Origin: Loktanella sp.
Lineage (GTDB): Bacteria > Pseudomonadota > Alphaproteobacteria > Rhodobacterales > Rhodobacteraceae
DNA: 10,414 bases
Direction of reading: 5' to 3'
Assembly: GCA_003551805.1 (NCBI GenBank)
Contig: PUNR01000078.1
Location: 1-10,414 of the forward strand
Numbering within the stretch: the stretch's first letter is position 1; each line of letters starts with the position of its first letter. The notes under the pieces are model-generated. The model did no database searches. It was not told where the DNA came from and saw only the letters and a program-made list of their open reading frames with translations. The translations under genes were made by a program, and so were the position numbers. Shown here one piece after another: positions 1 to 6,741 of this stretch.

Positions 1-383
1 ACCCTGAAGCCGCGCGCGAATGGGAACTGCAGCACAAGCTGAAAGATGATCCGCGCGTGACCCCATTGGGGCGTATCCTGCGAAAGTACAGCGTTGATGA
101 ACTTCCCCAGTTGTTCAATATCCTGTCCGGTGAAATGAGCTTTGTCGGGCCAAGACCGGTCGAGAAATCGGAGCTTGTAAACTTTGGCCCGTCCACGCGT
201 CATTACTTGCGTGCCCGTCCTGGTTTGACAGGTCTGTGGCAGATCAGCGGGCGCAGCGACACGACCTATCAGCGGCGTGTGGCGCTGGACAGATACTATG
301 TCGCAAAATGTTCTTTGTTGTTGGATGTGAAGGTTATTCTTCAGACAGTTCCGGTCGTCCTTTTCGGACGTGGTGCCTACTGA
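1..383 (+). CDS. exoY: ExoY-type undecaprenyl-phosphate sugar phosphotransferase, 3' part (5' end outside window)
   Basis: C-terminal part of a bacterial sugar transferase (priming glycosyl-1-phosphate transferase family, as ExoY/WcaJ/PssA). It would transfer a hexose-1-phosphate from a UDP-sugar to undecaprenyl phosphate at the cytoplasmic face of the inner membrane, the first step of repeat-unit synthesis. The reading frame is open from base 3, so the gene begins upstream; an in-frame GTG at 57 is internal and not a start. Family hallmarks are visible: KLKDDPRVTPLGRILRK, then the SVDELPQLFNIL helix, GEMSFVGPRPV, the PGLTGLWQISGR block, and the usual C-terminus with LDRYYV and a final GAY before TGA at 381-383. 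The N-terminal membrane anchor is missing from the window. It lies 36 nt before the export gene, in the same direction, as exoY precedes exoF in Sinorhizobium. Family assignment is secure; the sugar (galactose in S. meliloti ExoY) is not shown by the sequence. Confidence 0.95.
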   Translation, partial: PEAAREWELQHKLKDDPRVTPLGRILRKYSVDELPQLFNILSGEMSFVGPRPVEKSELVNFGPSTRHYLRARPGLTGLWQISGRSDTTYQRRVALDRYYVAKCSLLLDVKVILQTVPVVLFGRGAY

Positions 384-409
384 CCAACTGATTAACGTCC
401 GGACAGTAC

Positions 410-413
410 GGAG
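410..413 (+). promoter_or_regulatory. Ribosome binding site of the exoF-type gene
   Basis: GGAG ends 6 nt before the ATG at 420, inside the 36-nt gap (384-419) after the priming transferase. It supports the start at 420 over the in-frame ATG at 435. I see no convincing promoter or terminator hairpin in this gap, so transcription probably reads through from the upstream gene. Confidence 0.6.
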
Positions 414-419
414 CGAGTA

Positions 420-1682
420 ATGCGAAAATGTACGATGAGTGCAAGTGTTTGCCTTTTCCTAATGGGTTTTTCGACTAGCGCGCTGTCGGAAACCTATAAG
501 ATCGGGCCCGGTGATGTTTTGGAACTGCGCGTCCTCGAGTGGAACCAGGTCGAAAGCCAAGCGGTAGAATGGGATGCTCTGCGCGGCGAACTTTCCGTCG
601 GTACCGACGGTATGGTGAACGTGCCGTTTATCGGCGAGATGAGCGCGATGTCACTGACAACGGCGCAGTTTGGTCAGGATGTGGCGGAACGGTTGCAGAA
701 CCGCCTTGCCGTATCGGCGTCTTTGGATGCGGTCGTCAGCGTGGCGCAATACAGCCCCGTTTACATATCGGGTGCCGTACGCAATCCGGGTCAGTATCCG
801 TTCCGGCCCGGTCTTGTCGCGGTCCAGCTTCTGGCGCAATCGGGCGGTACGCTGGTGAATGGCGGTGTCGGCAATATCGACGCACGCGAAATATTTGCCC
901 GCGAAGGCAACATGGCCCTGCTGCAGCTTGAAGGTGAAAGGCTGGCCGTGCGCCGCGCCATGCTACAGGCTGCGATTGACGGACAGCCTGAAGTCGCGCT
1001 GCCCACCAGCACGGCAGAAAACCCTTGGCCCGACCGTCTGGTCGATGTTGAAAATGACGTCTTGCAACTGCGCCGCCAGCAGCGAACGCGCGAATTGTCG
1101 GCATTGAACGATCAGATCAGTCTGTTGAACAACGAGGTCGAGGCGCTGATCGAACGGTCGGCCGCTTTGGACCGTTTGCGCGAAGTGGCGCAAAATGAAT
1201 ATGACAGCGCGATTGCCTTGGTCGAACGCGGTCTGGCCGCCAGCGGTCGCATCGGCGAGGCTGAAAGGTCCATCGCGCAGACCGAGGCGCAGCAGCTTGA
1301 TATCTCGACCGCTATATTGCGTGCGCGGCAGGGGATCACCATCGCCGAGGCGGAAAAGCTTGCCTTGCGCGACCGCGAATTAATCGAGGATACACGTCAA
1401 TTGCAGCTGATTGACGAAGATCTGGAACGCGTCGTTACCAATCTGGACACGCAGCAGCGTATCGCATTGGCCGAAACCGGCATGTTCGTGCAACAAAGCC
1501 TGTCAGACGAGGCGGTGACAGTCCCCGTACCCGTTGTGACGATAAGGCGCGCCACTGCTGACGGGATCATCACCTTGACCGGTCTGGAAACGCAGCTTGA
1601 GCCGGGCGATGTTGTGGACGTGGCCTTGCCACCAATGCCCAACCGCTGGAGCCAGCAATTACCGGCACCGGTGACGCAATGA
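420..1682 (+). CDS. exoF: ExoF-type polysaccharide export protein (Poly_export/SLBB, periplasmic coiled coil)
   Basis: 420-residue exported protein of the outer-membrane polysaccharide export (OPX, Wza-related) group, close in length to S. meliloti ExoF. Residues 1-23 form a signal peptide with likely cleavage after ALS. No lipobox cysteine sits at the cleavage site, so it is probably not a lipoprotein, unlike Wza. The mature protein opens with YKIGPGDVLELRV (residues 26-38), the hallmark of the Poly_export domain. An SLBB-type block follows (VYISGAVRNPGQYPF from residue 114). Residues about 208-353 are rich in Glu, Gln, Arg and Leu and look like a long coiled coil. The C-terminus has a second SLBB-like stretch ending in LEPGDVVDVALPP. 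It likely works with the ExoP-like protein (6738-9071) to carry polymer through the periplasm and outer membrane. Its stop overlaps the flippase start by 4 nt (ATGA at 1679-1682), indicating translational coupling. Confidence 0.9.
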   Translation: MRKCTMSASVCLFLMGFSTSALSETYKIGPGDVLELRVLEWNQVESQAVEWDALRGELSVGTDGMVNVPFIGEMSAMSLTTAQFGQDVAERLQNRLAVSASLDAVVSVAQYSPVYISGAVRNPGQYPFRPGLVAVQLLAQSGGTLVNGGVGNIDAREIFAREGNMALLQLEGERLAVRRAMLQAAIDGQPEVALPTSTAENPWPDRLVDVENDVLQLRRQQRTRELSALNDQISLLNNEVEALIERSAALDRLREVAQNEYDSAIALVERGLAASGRIGEAERSIAQTEAQQLDISTAILRARQGITIAEAEKLALRDRELIEDTRQLQLIDEDLERVVTNLDTQQRIALAETGMFVQQSLSDEAVTVPVPVVTIRRATADGIITLTGLETQLEPGDVVDVALPPMPNRWSQQLPAPVTQ

Positions 1683-3199
1683 CCTTGGCGGTCGACGACC
1701 GGCTGACAGATACCGGTGCCGCAGTCGAACAGCCGGCACAATTCCGCGCGCTTGCCACCGCGAACCGTGGGCGAAAGGCGATCTTTGGTCTTTTGTGGTC
1801 TATATTGAACACAGGTTCAGCCACGATCATTGCGGCGATTGTCTTTGTTATTACGTCCCGGCTGCTGGGGCCGGTCGAGTTTGGCATCGTCGCGCTGGCG
1901 GTCAGCATGGTCACTTTTGTCAGCTGCGCGACCCCTGCGTCATTTGGCGAAGCGATCATTCAACGCGCACAGATCGCCGAGGAACATCTGGATACGGTTT
2001 TCTGGATGTGTGTGATCTCCGGGGTGGTGCTGTATCTACCGATCCTGCTGTTGGCGGGGACGGTTGCCGATTATACGGGTGAACCTGTACTTGCCGTTTT
2101 GTTGCCGTTCATCGGGCTGAAGCTGGTGATCGATCTGTTTGCTGTTGTTCCGCAGGCGCTGGTGGTGCGTGCGATGCAGTTCAAATATATCGCGGCGCGC
2201 ACGGCCATCGGAAACAGCATCGGCGGCGCAGTTTGTATCGCCATGGCGTTGGCCGGTTACGGGCTATGGGCGCTGGCTATGGCGCCTGTGATTACGTCGG
2301 TCGTTTCAACTGCAATACTGGTTGTGGCTGCGCGTTGGCGTCCCGGCTTTCGGATCAGTAAGACAGCTGCGCGCGATCTGATGCGCTTTGGTCTGTTTTC
2401 GTCTGGCAATCGCATCCTGAACGTCATCAGTCTGGACAAGATCCTGCTGGGTTTTCTGGCAGGGCCTGCGGTGCTTGGGCTTTATTTTCTGGGCAAGCGG
2501 TTGCATGACTTGTTATCGGGTCTGACTTCGGGCGCGCTTTACCCTGTTGCGACGGTGTTTTTTGCGGCAATCCAGAAAGAACCCGGCAAACAAGTCCGAC
2601 CCTTTGCCCTTGTGACGTGCGCCTCGGCGCTGGCCACTTTCCCGATTTCGGCCGGGCTGTTTGTGCTGGCGGATACGGCCATTCCGATGATCCTTGGCAA
2701 TCAATGGCAGTCTGCGATCCTGACAATTCAGGCCTTTGCAGTGATCGGGTTTCTGGCTGGCTTGCAGGTTTCAACGGGGTCGCTGGCCGTTGGTTTGGGG
2801 CGGGCCGACATCTGGTTTGTCTTTGATCTGGTGCTTTATGCGCTGACCTTGGCGGTTATCATTCTGTTCATTGGCCAAGGGCTGGACACAGTCATGATCG
2901 GCATCGTGATCGTGAATGTCGCTGTTGCGCCAGGCTGCTTTATTATCGCGCATAAACTGATCGGCATCACGCTGGCCCAATATGCAAAGACGCTGATGGC
3001 GCCCGTGGTAGCGACAATCGCGATGTGCATTGTTCTGGTGGTTCTGCCTTTGGTTTTGACAGCGACGTCGGCTGTGATGTTGCTGGTAACGCAGATTGGT
3101 GCGGGTGCGCTGACCTACGCCATCATCGCCTTTGCAATGTCGCGCGCCGAAATTGCCGAGATCCGGCAAGCGATGGCGAATGGAAAATCCCATGAATAA
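1679..3199 (+). CDS. Polysaccharide repeat-unit flippase (Wzx/ExoT-like, MOP superfamily)
   Basis: 506-residue, very hydrophobic protein with roughly 12-14 predicted membrane segments. It matches the polysaccharide transporter (PST) branch of the MOP superfamily, to which Wzx and S. meliloti ExoT belong. The N-terminal region is typical: a first helix near residues 35-60, then a SRLLGPVEFGIVALA stretch and a GEAIIQR loop characteristic of the LPS/EPS flippase group. The likely role is to move the undecaprenyl-diphosphate-linked repeat unit from the cytoplasmic to the periplasmic face of the inner membrane. The start ATG at 1679 has only a weak Shine-Dalgarno but overlaps the stop of the export gene, so it is probably translated by re-initiation. 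The first ~25 residues are hydrophilic and cytoplasmic. The 3' end overlaps the next gene by 8 nt. Family call is firm; ExoT equivalence and substrate are inferred from context. Confidence 0.9.
   Translation: MTLAVDDRLTDTGAAVEQPAQFRALATANRGRKAIFGLLWSILNTGSATIIAAIVFVITSRLLGPVEFGIVALAVSMVTFVSCATPASFGEAIIQRAQIAEEHLDTVFWMCVISGVVLYLPILLLAGTVADYTGEPVLAVLLPFIGLKLVIDLFAVVPQALVVRAMQFKYIAARTAIGNSIGGAVCIAMALAGYGLWALAMAPVITSVVSTAILVVAARWRPGFRISKTAARDLMRFGLFSSGNRILNVISLDKILLGFLAGPAVLGLYFLGKRLHDLLSGLTSGALYPVATVFFAAIQKEPGKQVRPFALVTCASALATFPISAGLFVLADTAIPMILGNQWQSAILTIQAFAVIGFLAGLQVSTGSLAVGLGRADIWFVFDLVLYALTLAVIILFIGQGLDTVMIGIVIVNVAVAPGCFIIAHKLIGITLAQYAKTLMAPVVATIAMCIVLVVLPLVLTATSAVMLLVTQIGAGALTYAIIAFAMSRAEIAEIRQAMANGKSHE
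3182..3187 (+). promoter_or_regulatory. Ribosome binding site that favours the start at 3192
   Basis: GGAAAA lies a few bases before the ATG at 3192. An in-frame ATG at 3180 lacks a comparable site and would add only MENP, while still further upstream starts lie deep in the flippase gene. The start at 3192 also places SVIMANFN near the N-terminus, as usual for GT2 enzymes. Confidence 0.45.
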
Positions 3200-4481
3200 G
3201 CCATTTCCAAACCCCGCCGCTGCACCTTTGATTTCCGTCATCATGGCCAATTTCAATGGCGGGTCGCATATCCGCAAAGCCATTCAATCGGTGCTGGCAC
3301 AAACCCATCAGGCGCTGGAACTGATCGTGTCCGATGACGGGTCACAAGACCAAAGCATCGCCATCGTTGAAGAAATTCGCGAAAATGATGACCGCGTGCG
3401 GTTGATCCGGTCGAACAAGTCATCCGGCCCCGCAGGTGCGCGCAATCGCGCAATAGAGGCTGCCAGCGGCGCGTGGGTCGCGGTTGTCGATTCCGATGAT
3501 ATCATTCACCCCGAACGGCTGGCGCGGATGCTGGCGGCTTCCGATACGTTGCAGGCGGATATGGTCGCCGACGACCTGATCTTTTTCGCCGAAGATCTGT
3601 CGGAAAGCGCCAAAACACTGTTCCAAAAACTTGATCTTGGGCAGCCTGAAATGGTCGATGCGCTGGCGCTTGTCGAAGGGCGCTTGGCGGGGCACGACGT
3701 TGCCTTGGGGTACGCCAAGCCGTTGATCCGGCGCGCGACCATCGGTGATATCCGCTACGATACTGACCTGCGCGTGGACGAGGATCATGATTTCTATCTG
3801 CGCCTGCTTTTGTCGGGGGCGACTTTTGCGCTGATACCTGACGCGATGTACCTGTACCGCCGGCATGCGGCATCCTTGTCGCACCGGTTCAGCGTGGCGA
3901 AACTTCAGCCGATGATCGCCGCGCAGAAGGCATTGTTGCAGGCACTGCCTGACGATTGCAAAGATCTGCGCGTGGCGCTGGCCCGACGGATTGAAAACCA
4001 CCGCAGGCATTTGAACTACGCCCGCTTCATTGATGCGCTGGCTGCGCGGCAGGCCTTCAAGGCGCTGGGCCTTCTTTTGTGGTATCCGACAAGCTGGCCG
4101 TTGCTTGCGAACACGATCAGGGAACGCGCAACGCGCAAAACCCACGCTCCTGCAGTGGCGAGATCACCTAAAAAGATCATCCTGTCCGCGCAAGGTGGTA
4201 GCCCGACCGCAGACTTTGCATTGGTGCCTGTCCCTGATGTGGCCAGTGCAGGGGCTGGCCGGTCAGCGGCAGCGACATGGGCAAATCTTGCGCGTCTGTC
4301 GTGTGAACATGACCTGCATATCATCGCGGTGGGCCGTGCGGGGGCATTCGCACTGGGGTTGGTGCCGTTTTACGGGTCGGCCCGTGTGGTGAATACCTGT
4401 CAGGACATTCATGCCCTGATCGCGCGCGATAATGCGGCCAACCAAACGTCCGGTGCCGCACAGCTTGCGAGAAGCCTATGA
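3192..4481 (+). CDS. GT2 family glycosyltransferase, ExoO-like, with ~110-residue C-terminal extension
   Basis: 429-residue cytoplasmic glycosyltransferase with a GT-A fold. The N-terminus has the GT2 nucleotide-binding pattern (SVIMANFNGGSHIRKAIQSV, then LELIVSDDGSQD). The metal-binding DSDD is at residues 100-103, preceded by the GPAGARNRAIEAA stretch. An acidic DEDHDFYLRLL motif (residues 196-206) supplies the probable catalytic base region. The pattern resembles S. meliloti ExoO, a succinoglycan glucosyltransferase of about 343 residues, but this protein is longer. Residues about 316-429 are extra and resemble the N-terminal end of a GT-B enzyme (GAGRSAAATWANLARL, then HDLHIIAVG). No membrane segments are evident. 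It overlaps the flippase by 8 nt and the next glycosyltransferase by 4 nt (ATGA at 4478-4481). It likely adds one sugar to the lipid-linked repeat unit; donor and linkage are unknown. Confidence 0.88.
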   Translation: MNKPFPNPAAAPLISVIMANFNGGSHIRKAIQSVLAQTHQALELIVSDDGSQDQSIAIVEEIRENDDRVRLIRSNKSSGPAGARNRAIEAASGAWVAVVDSDDIIHPERLARMLAASDTLQADMVADDLIFFAEDLSESAKTLFQKLDLGQPEMVDALALVEGRLAGHDVALGYAKPLIRRATIGDIRYDTDLRVDEDHDFYLRLLLSGATFALIPDAMYLYRRHAASLSHRFSVAKLQPMIAAQKALLQALPDDCKDLRVALARRIENHRRHLNYARFIDALAARQAFKALGLLLWYPTSWPLLANTIRERATRKTHAPAVARSPKKIILSAQGGSPTADFALVPVPDVASAGAGRSAAATWANLARLSCEHDLHIIAVGRAGAFALGLVPFYGSARVVNTCQDIHALIARDNAANQTSGAAQLARSL

Positions 4482-5665
4482 CCAGTATTCTGTATCTTGC
4501 CCATGATCTGGATGACGCGGCCATCTGGCGGCGCGTCAGCATGTTGGAAGCAGGCGGCGCAAAAGTCGCAGTGGTCGGGTTCCGCCGCCTGACAACCCCG
4601 CTTGAACGGCCCGCGCTTGTGTTGGGGCAAACGCATAACGGCAAGATCGTGCACCGCGCCCTATCAAGCCTGCGTGTCCTGACCCGAGCCCGCGAGATCG
4701 CGCGCGAATTTGCACCCGATATTATCATGGCGCGTAATCTTGAAATGCTGCCGCTGGCAACGCGTATCAAGAAACGCTGCCCGCAACGCAACGCGCCACG
4801 GATCTATTACGAGGTGCTAGACGTGCATCGTCTGATGATCGGGCAGGGCATTGTCGCGATGTCGTTGCGGTGGCTGGAACGGCGGCTTTGCAAGCAGGTT
4901 GAAAATGTGATCGTGTCATCCAACCGGTTCGACGAGGAACATTTTTCCCGCTACCGGCAGATTGCATCGCCCCCGATCCTGATCGAAAATAAGGTTTGGG
5001 ACGGTGACAAGGACGACAGGTTAACACCGTTCCGGCGCGATGACGTGAAACGCATTGGCCCGCTGGTGGTCGGCTGGTTCGGCATCTTGCGCTGTGCGGC
5101 GTCGCTGGAATGTCTGGATCAGGTGACGCGCCGCCTTGACGGGCGGGTCCAACTGGTGCTGCGGGGTAAACCTGCGCTGGATGCTATCCCTGATTTCCAC
5201 CGCATCGTCGACGCTAACCCACACATCACCTTTTGCGGGCCCTACGATTATCACCGTGACCTTGCACGGATATACAGCGCCACTGACCTTGCATGGCTGG
5301 TTGACCGCTATGATGCTAATGCAAATTCGGACTGGCTGCTTCCCAACCGGCTTTACGAAAGCTGTGCACACGGGGCTATTCCGCTGGCGCTTGACGGCAC
5401 CGAAACAAGCCGCTTTTTGCGGCGGCGGGGCATCGGCGTCGTGGTGCGGGATTTGCGCCCTGTGGCGGTCGCCTCTGTCCTGCTGGGGCTGGATAAAAGT
5501 GACATTGCAGCCTTGGCACGCAAGCAGGATGCGATTGACCCGTCCACCTGGCGCACGACACAGCAAGATTGCGTCGCCTTGGTCAGGTTGCTGGCTGAAG
5601 GCACGCGCAAACGGCCCGCCAGCGTCGTCACCCCGCGTATTGCAGCAGGGGATCTGGCACGATGA
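4478..5665 (+). CDS. exoL: ExoL-type glycosyltransferase (GT-B fold)
   Basis: 395-residue soluble glycosyltransferase resembling succinoglycan ExoL. The N-terminus ILYLAHDLDDAAIWRRVSML, followed by GGAKVAVVGFRR, is the first Rossmann strand and loop of a GT-B enzyme. ARNLEMLPLA and YYEVLDVHRLMIG are further typical blocks of this group. The C-terminal half carries VVGWFGILRC, starting a second Rossmann domain, and LPNRLYESCAHGAIPLA (residues 288-304), where E294 occupies the place of the donor-binding glutamate of GT4-like enzymes. S. meliloti ExoL adds the third sugar of succinoglycan (a glucose); the same chemistry is plausible here but not shown. Both gene boundaries are 4-nt ATGA overlaps, and it directly precedes the ExoA-like gene, keeping the exoL-exoA order of Sinorhizobium. 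GT-B fold is confident; the ExoL label is by resemblance. Confidence 0.85.
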   Translation: MTSILYLAHDLDDAAIWRRVSMLEAGGAKVAVVGFRRLTTPLERPALVLGQTHNGKIVHRALSSLRVLTRAREIAREFAPDIIMARNLEMLPLATRIKKRCPQRNAPRIYYEVLDVHRLMIGQGIVAMSLRWLERRLCKQVENVIVSSNRFDEEHFSRYRQIASPPILIENKVWDGDKDDRLTPFRRDDVKRIGPLVVGWFGILRCAASLECLDQVTRRLDGRVQLVLRGKPALDAIPDFHRIVDANPHITFCGPYDYHRDLARIYSATDLAWLVDRYDANANSDWLLPNRLYESCAHGAIPLALDGTETSRFLRRRGIGVVVRDLRPVAVASVLLGLDKSDIAALARKQDAIDPSTWRTTQQDCVALVRLLAEGTRKRPASVVTPRIAAGDLAR

Positions 5666-6741
5666 CGTCACTGACAACACAACTGACCGCATTCTATGCA
5701 GACCAGCCTGAAGGACAGGACCGCGTTGCGATCATCATTCCGGCGCTCAACGAAGCGCAGCATATCATCGGGGTCGTGCAAATGCTGGCCGCTAGTGCAA
5801 AGCGACTTGGCGCTGCGATCATTGTGGTTGATGGCGGGTCGCATGATGGCACCCCCGATCTGGTGCAAGCGCAGGCAAAGCAGCTTTCGGGACTGTTTCT
5901 GTTGCGCAATCCGCGCAAACTGCAATCGGCGGCGGTAAATCTTGCTGTCGGGTGTTGCCCCGCGCAGGTCGCATGGTTGATCCGCGTCGATGCGCATGCC
6001 GCCTATCCCGAAGATTATTGCGACATCCTGCTGCAAGAGGCACGCCAGACCGGTGCCGACAGTGTTGTCGTACGGATGCATGCGCAAGGGCAGGGCACGA
6101 TGCAGCGCGTGATCGCGTCGTCGCAAAACGGGTTTTTTGGCAATGGCGGATCAGCACATCGTGGCGGCACCAAGGGGCGGTATGTCGATCATGGCCATCA
6201 CGCGCTGATGCGGCGCACCGCATTCGCGGATGTCGGCGGATATGACGAGGCTTTCAGCCACAACGAAGATGCCGAACTGGATGCACGGTTGCGCAAGGCT
6301 GGTCATCGCATCTGGCTGACAGGCAAAACGCAGATGGCGTATTTTCCCCGCAACAGCCTGTCAGGGCTTGCGCGGCAATACTTCAATTTCGGTCGCGGGC
6401 GATTTGCGACGGCAATCAAGCACCCTGACACTTTCCGCAAAAGGCACATTGTTCTGGTCAGTCTTGCCCCGATTGCCTGCATGTCGGTTTTGTCATTCCT
6501 GCATGTGATTTTCGTGGTCCCGCTCTTGGCGTGGCTGCTGGCCTGTTGTCTGGCCGGCCTGCTGGCGGTCGTGCGTCAGCGAAAGCTGTATCTTGCCGCT
6601 TGCGGGCTGGCTGCGGGCGTTATGCAAATGGCGTGGTCCGTTGGGTTCTGGAACGGAATCTTCCGCCATCTGAAAGACCGGTTCGCGATGTCCGCTGAAA
6701 ACAAATTGAACAAAAATCCGATTGGAAAAGAGGGATCATGA
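5662..6741 (+). CDS. exoA: ExoA-type GT2 glycosyltransferase with C-terminal membrane anchor
   Basis: 359-residue GT2 glycosyltransferase resembling succinoglycan ExoA, which in S. meliloti adds the second sugar (beta-1,3-glucose) to the primed lipid. Visible motifs: VAIIIPALNEAQHI near residue 21, VDGGSHDGT with D57, the DxH-type metal site RVDAHA (D110, H112), NEDAELDARLR with E202 and D203 as the likely catalytic acid region, and QYFNFGRGR in the place of the (Q/R)xxRW-type motif. Two or three membrane segments follow at about residues 263-304 and 311-335, so the enzyme is tethered to the inner membrane with its catalytic domain in the cytoplasm. AGGGGA at 5647-5652 serves as ribosome binding site, and the start overlaps the previous stop by 4 nt. 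The 3' end overlaps exoP by 4 nt. Sugar and linkage are inferred from ExoA only. Confidence 0.88.
   Translation: MTSLTTQLTAFYADQPEGQDRVAIIIPALNEAQHIIGVVQMLAASAKRLGAAIIVVDGGSHDGTPDLVQAQAKQLSGLFLLRNPRKLQSAAVNLAVGCCPAQVAWLIRVDAHAAYPEDYCDILLQEARQTGADSVVVRMHAQGQGTMQRVIASSQNGFFGNGGSAHRGGTKGRYVDHGHHALMRRTAFADVGGYDEAFSHNEDAELDARLRKAGHRIWLTGKTQMAYFPRNSLSGLARQYFNFGRGRFATAIKHPDTFRKRHIVLVSLAPIACMSVLSFLHVIFVVPLLAWLLACCLAGLLAVVRQRKLYLAACGLAAGVMQMAWSVGFWNGIFRHLKDRFAMSAENKLNKNPIGKEGS

Noticed and set aside
384..419. Promoter or terminator between the priming transferase and the export gene
   Set aside because: The 36-nt gap has a short TCCGGA palindrome but no stable stem-loop with a T-run and no clear -35/-10 pair; only the ribosome binding site is supported.
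539..931. A 130-codon + strand open frame in another frame within the export gene
   Set aside because: Its product is Arg/Gly-rich without recognisable motifs, while the overlapping frame has a signal peptide and Poly_export and SLBB motifs.
3132..3191. Extending the GT2 gene upstream to 3132 or 3180
   Set aside because: The extra residues are Arg/Lys-rich and read from within the flippase gene; the ATG at 3192 has a better ribosome binding site and gives a normal GT2 N-terminus.
3420..4145. A 241-codon open frame on the minus strand inside the GT2 gene
   Set aside because: It has no domain or plausible ribosome binding context, and the opposite strand carries all GT2 motifs in order.
5021..5692. 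A 223-codon open frame on the minus strand inside exoL
   Set aside because: Antisense shadow of a conserved glycosyltransferase; composition is not protein-like.
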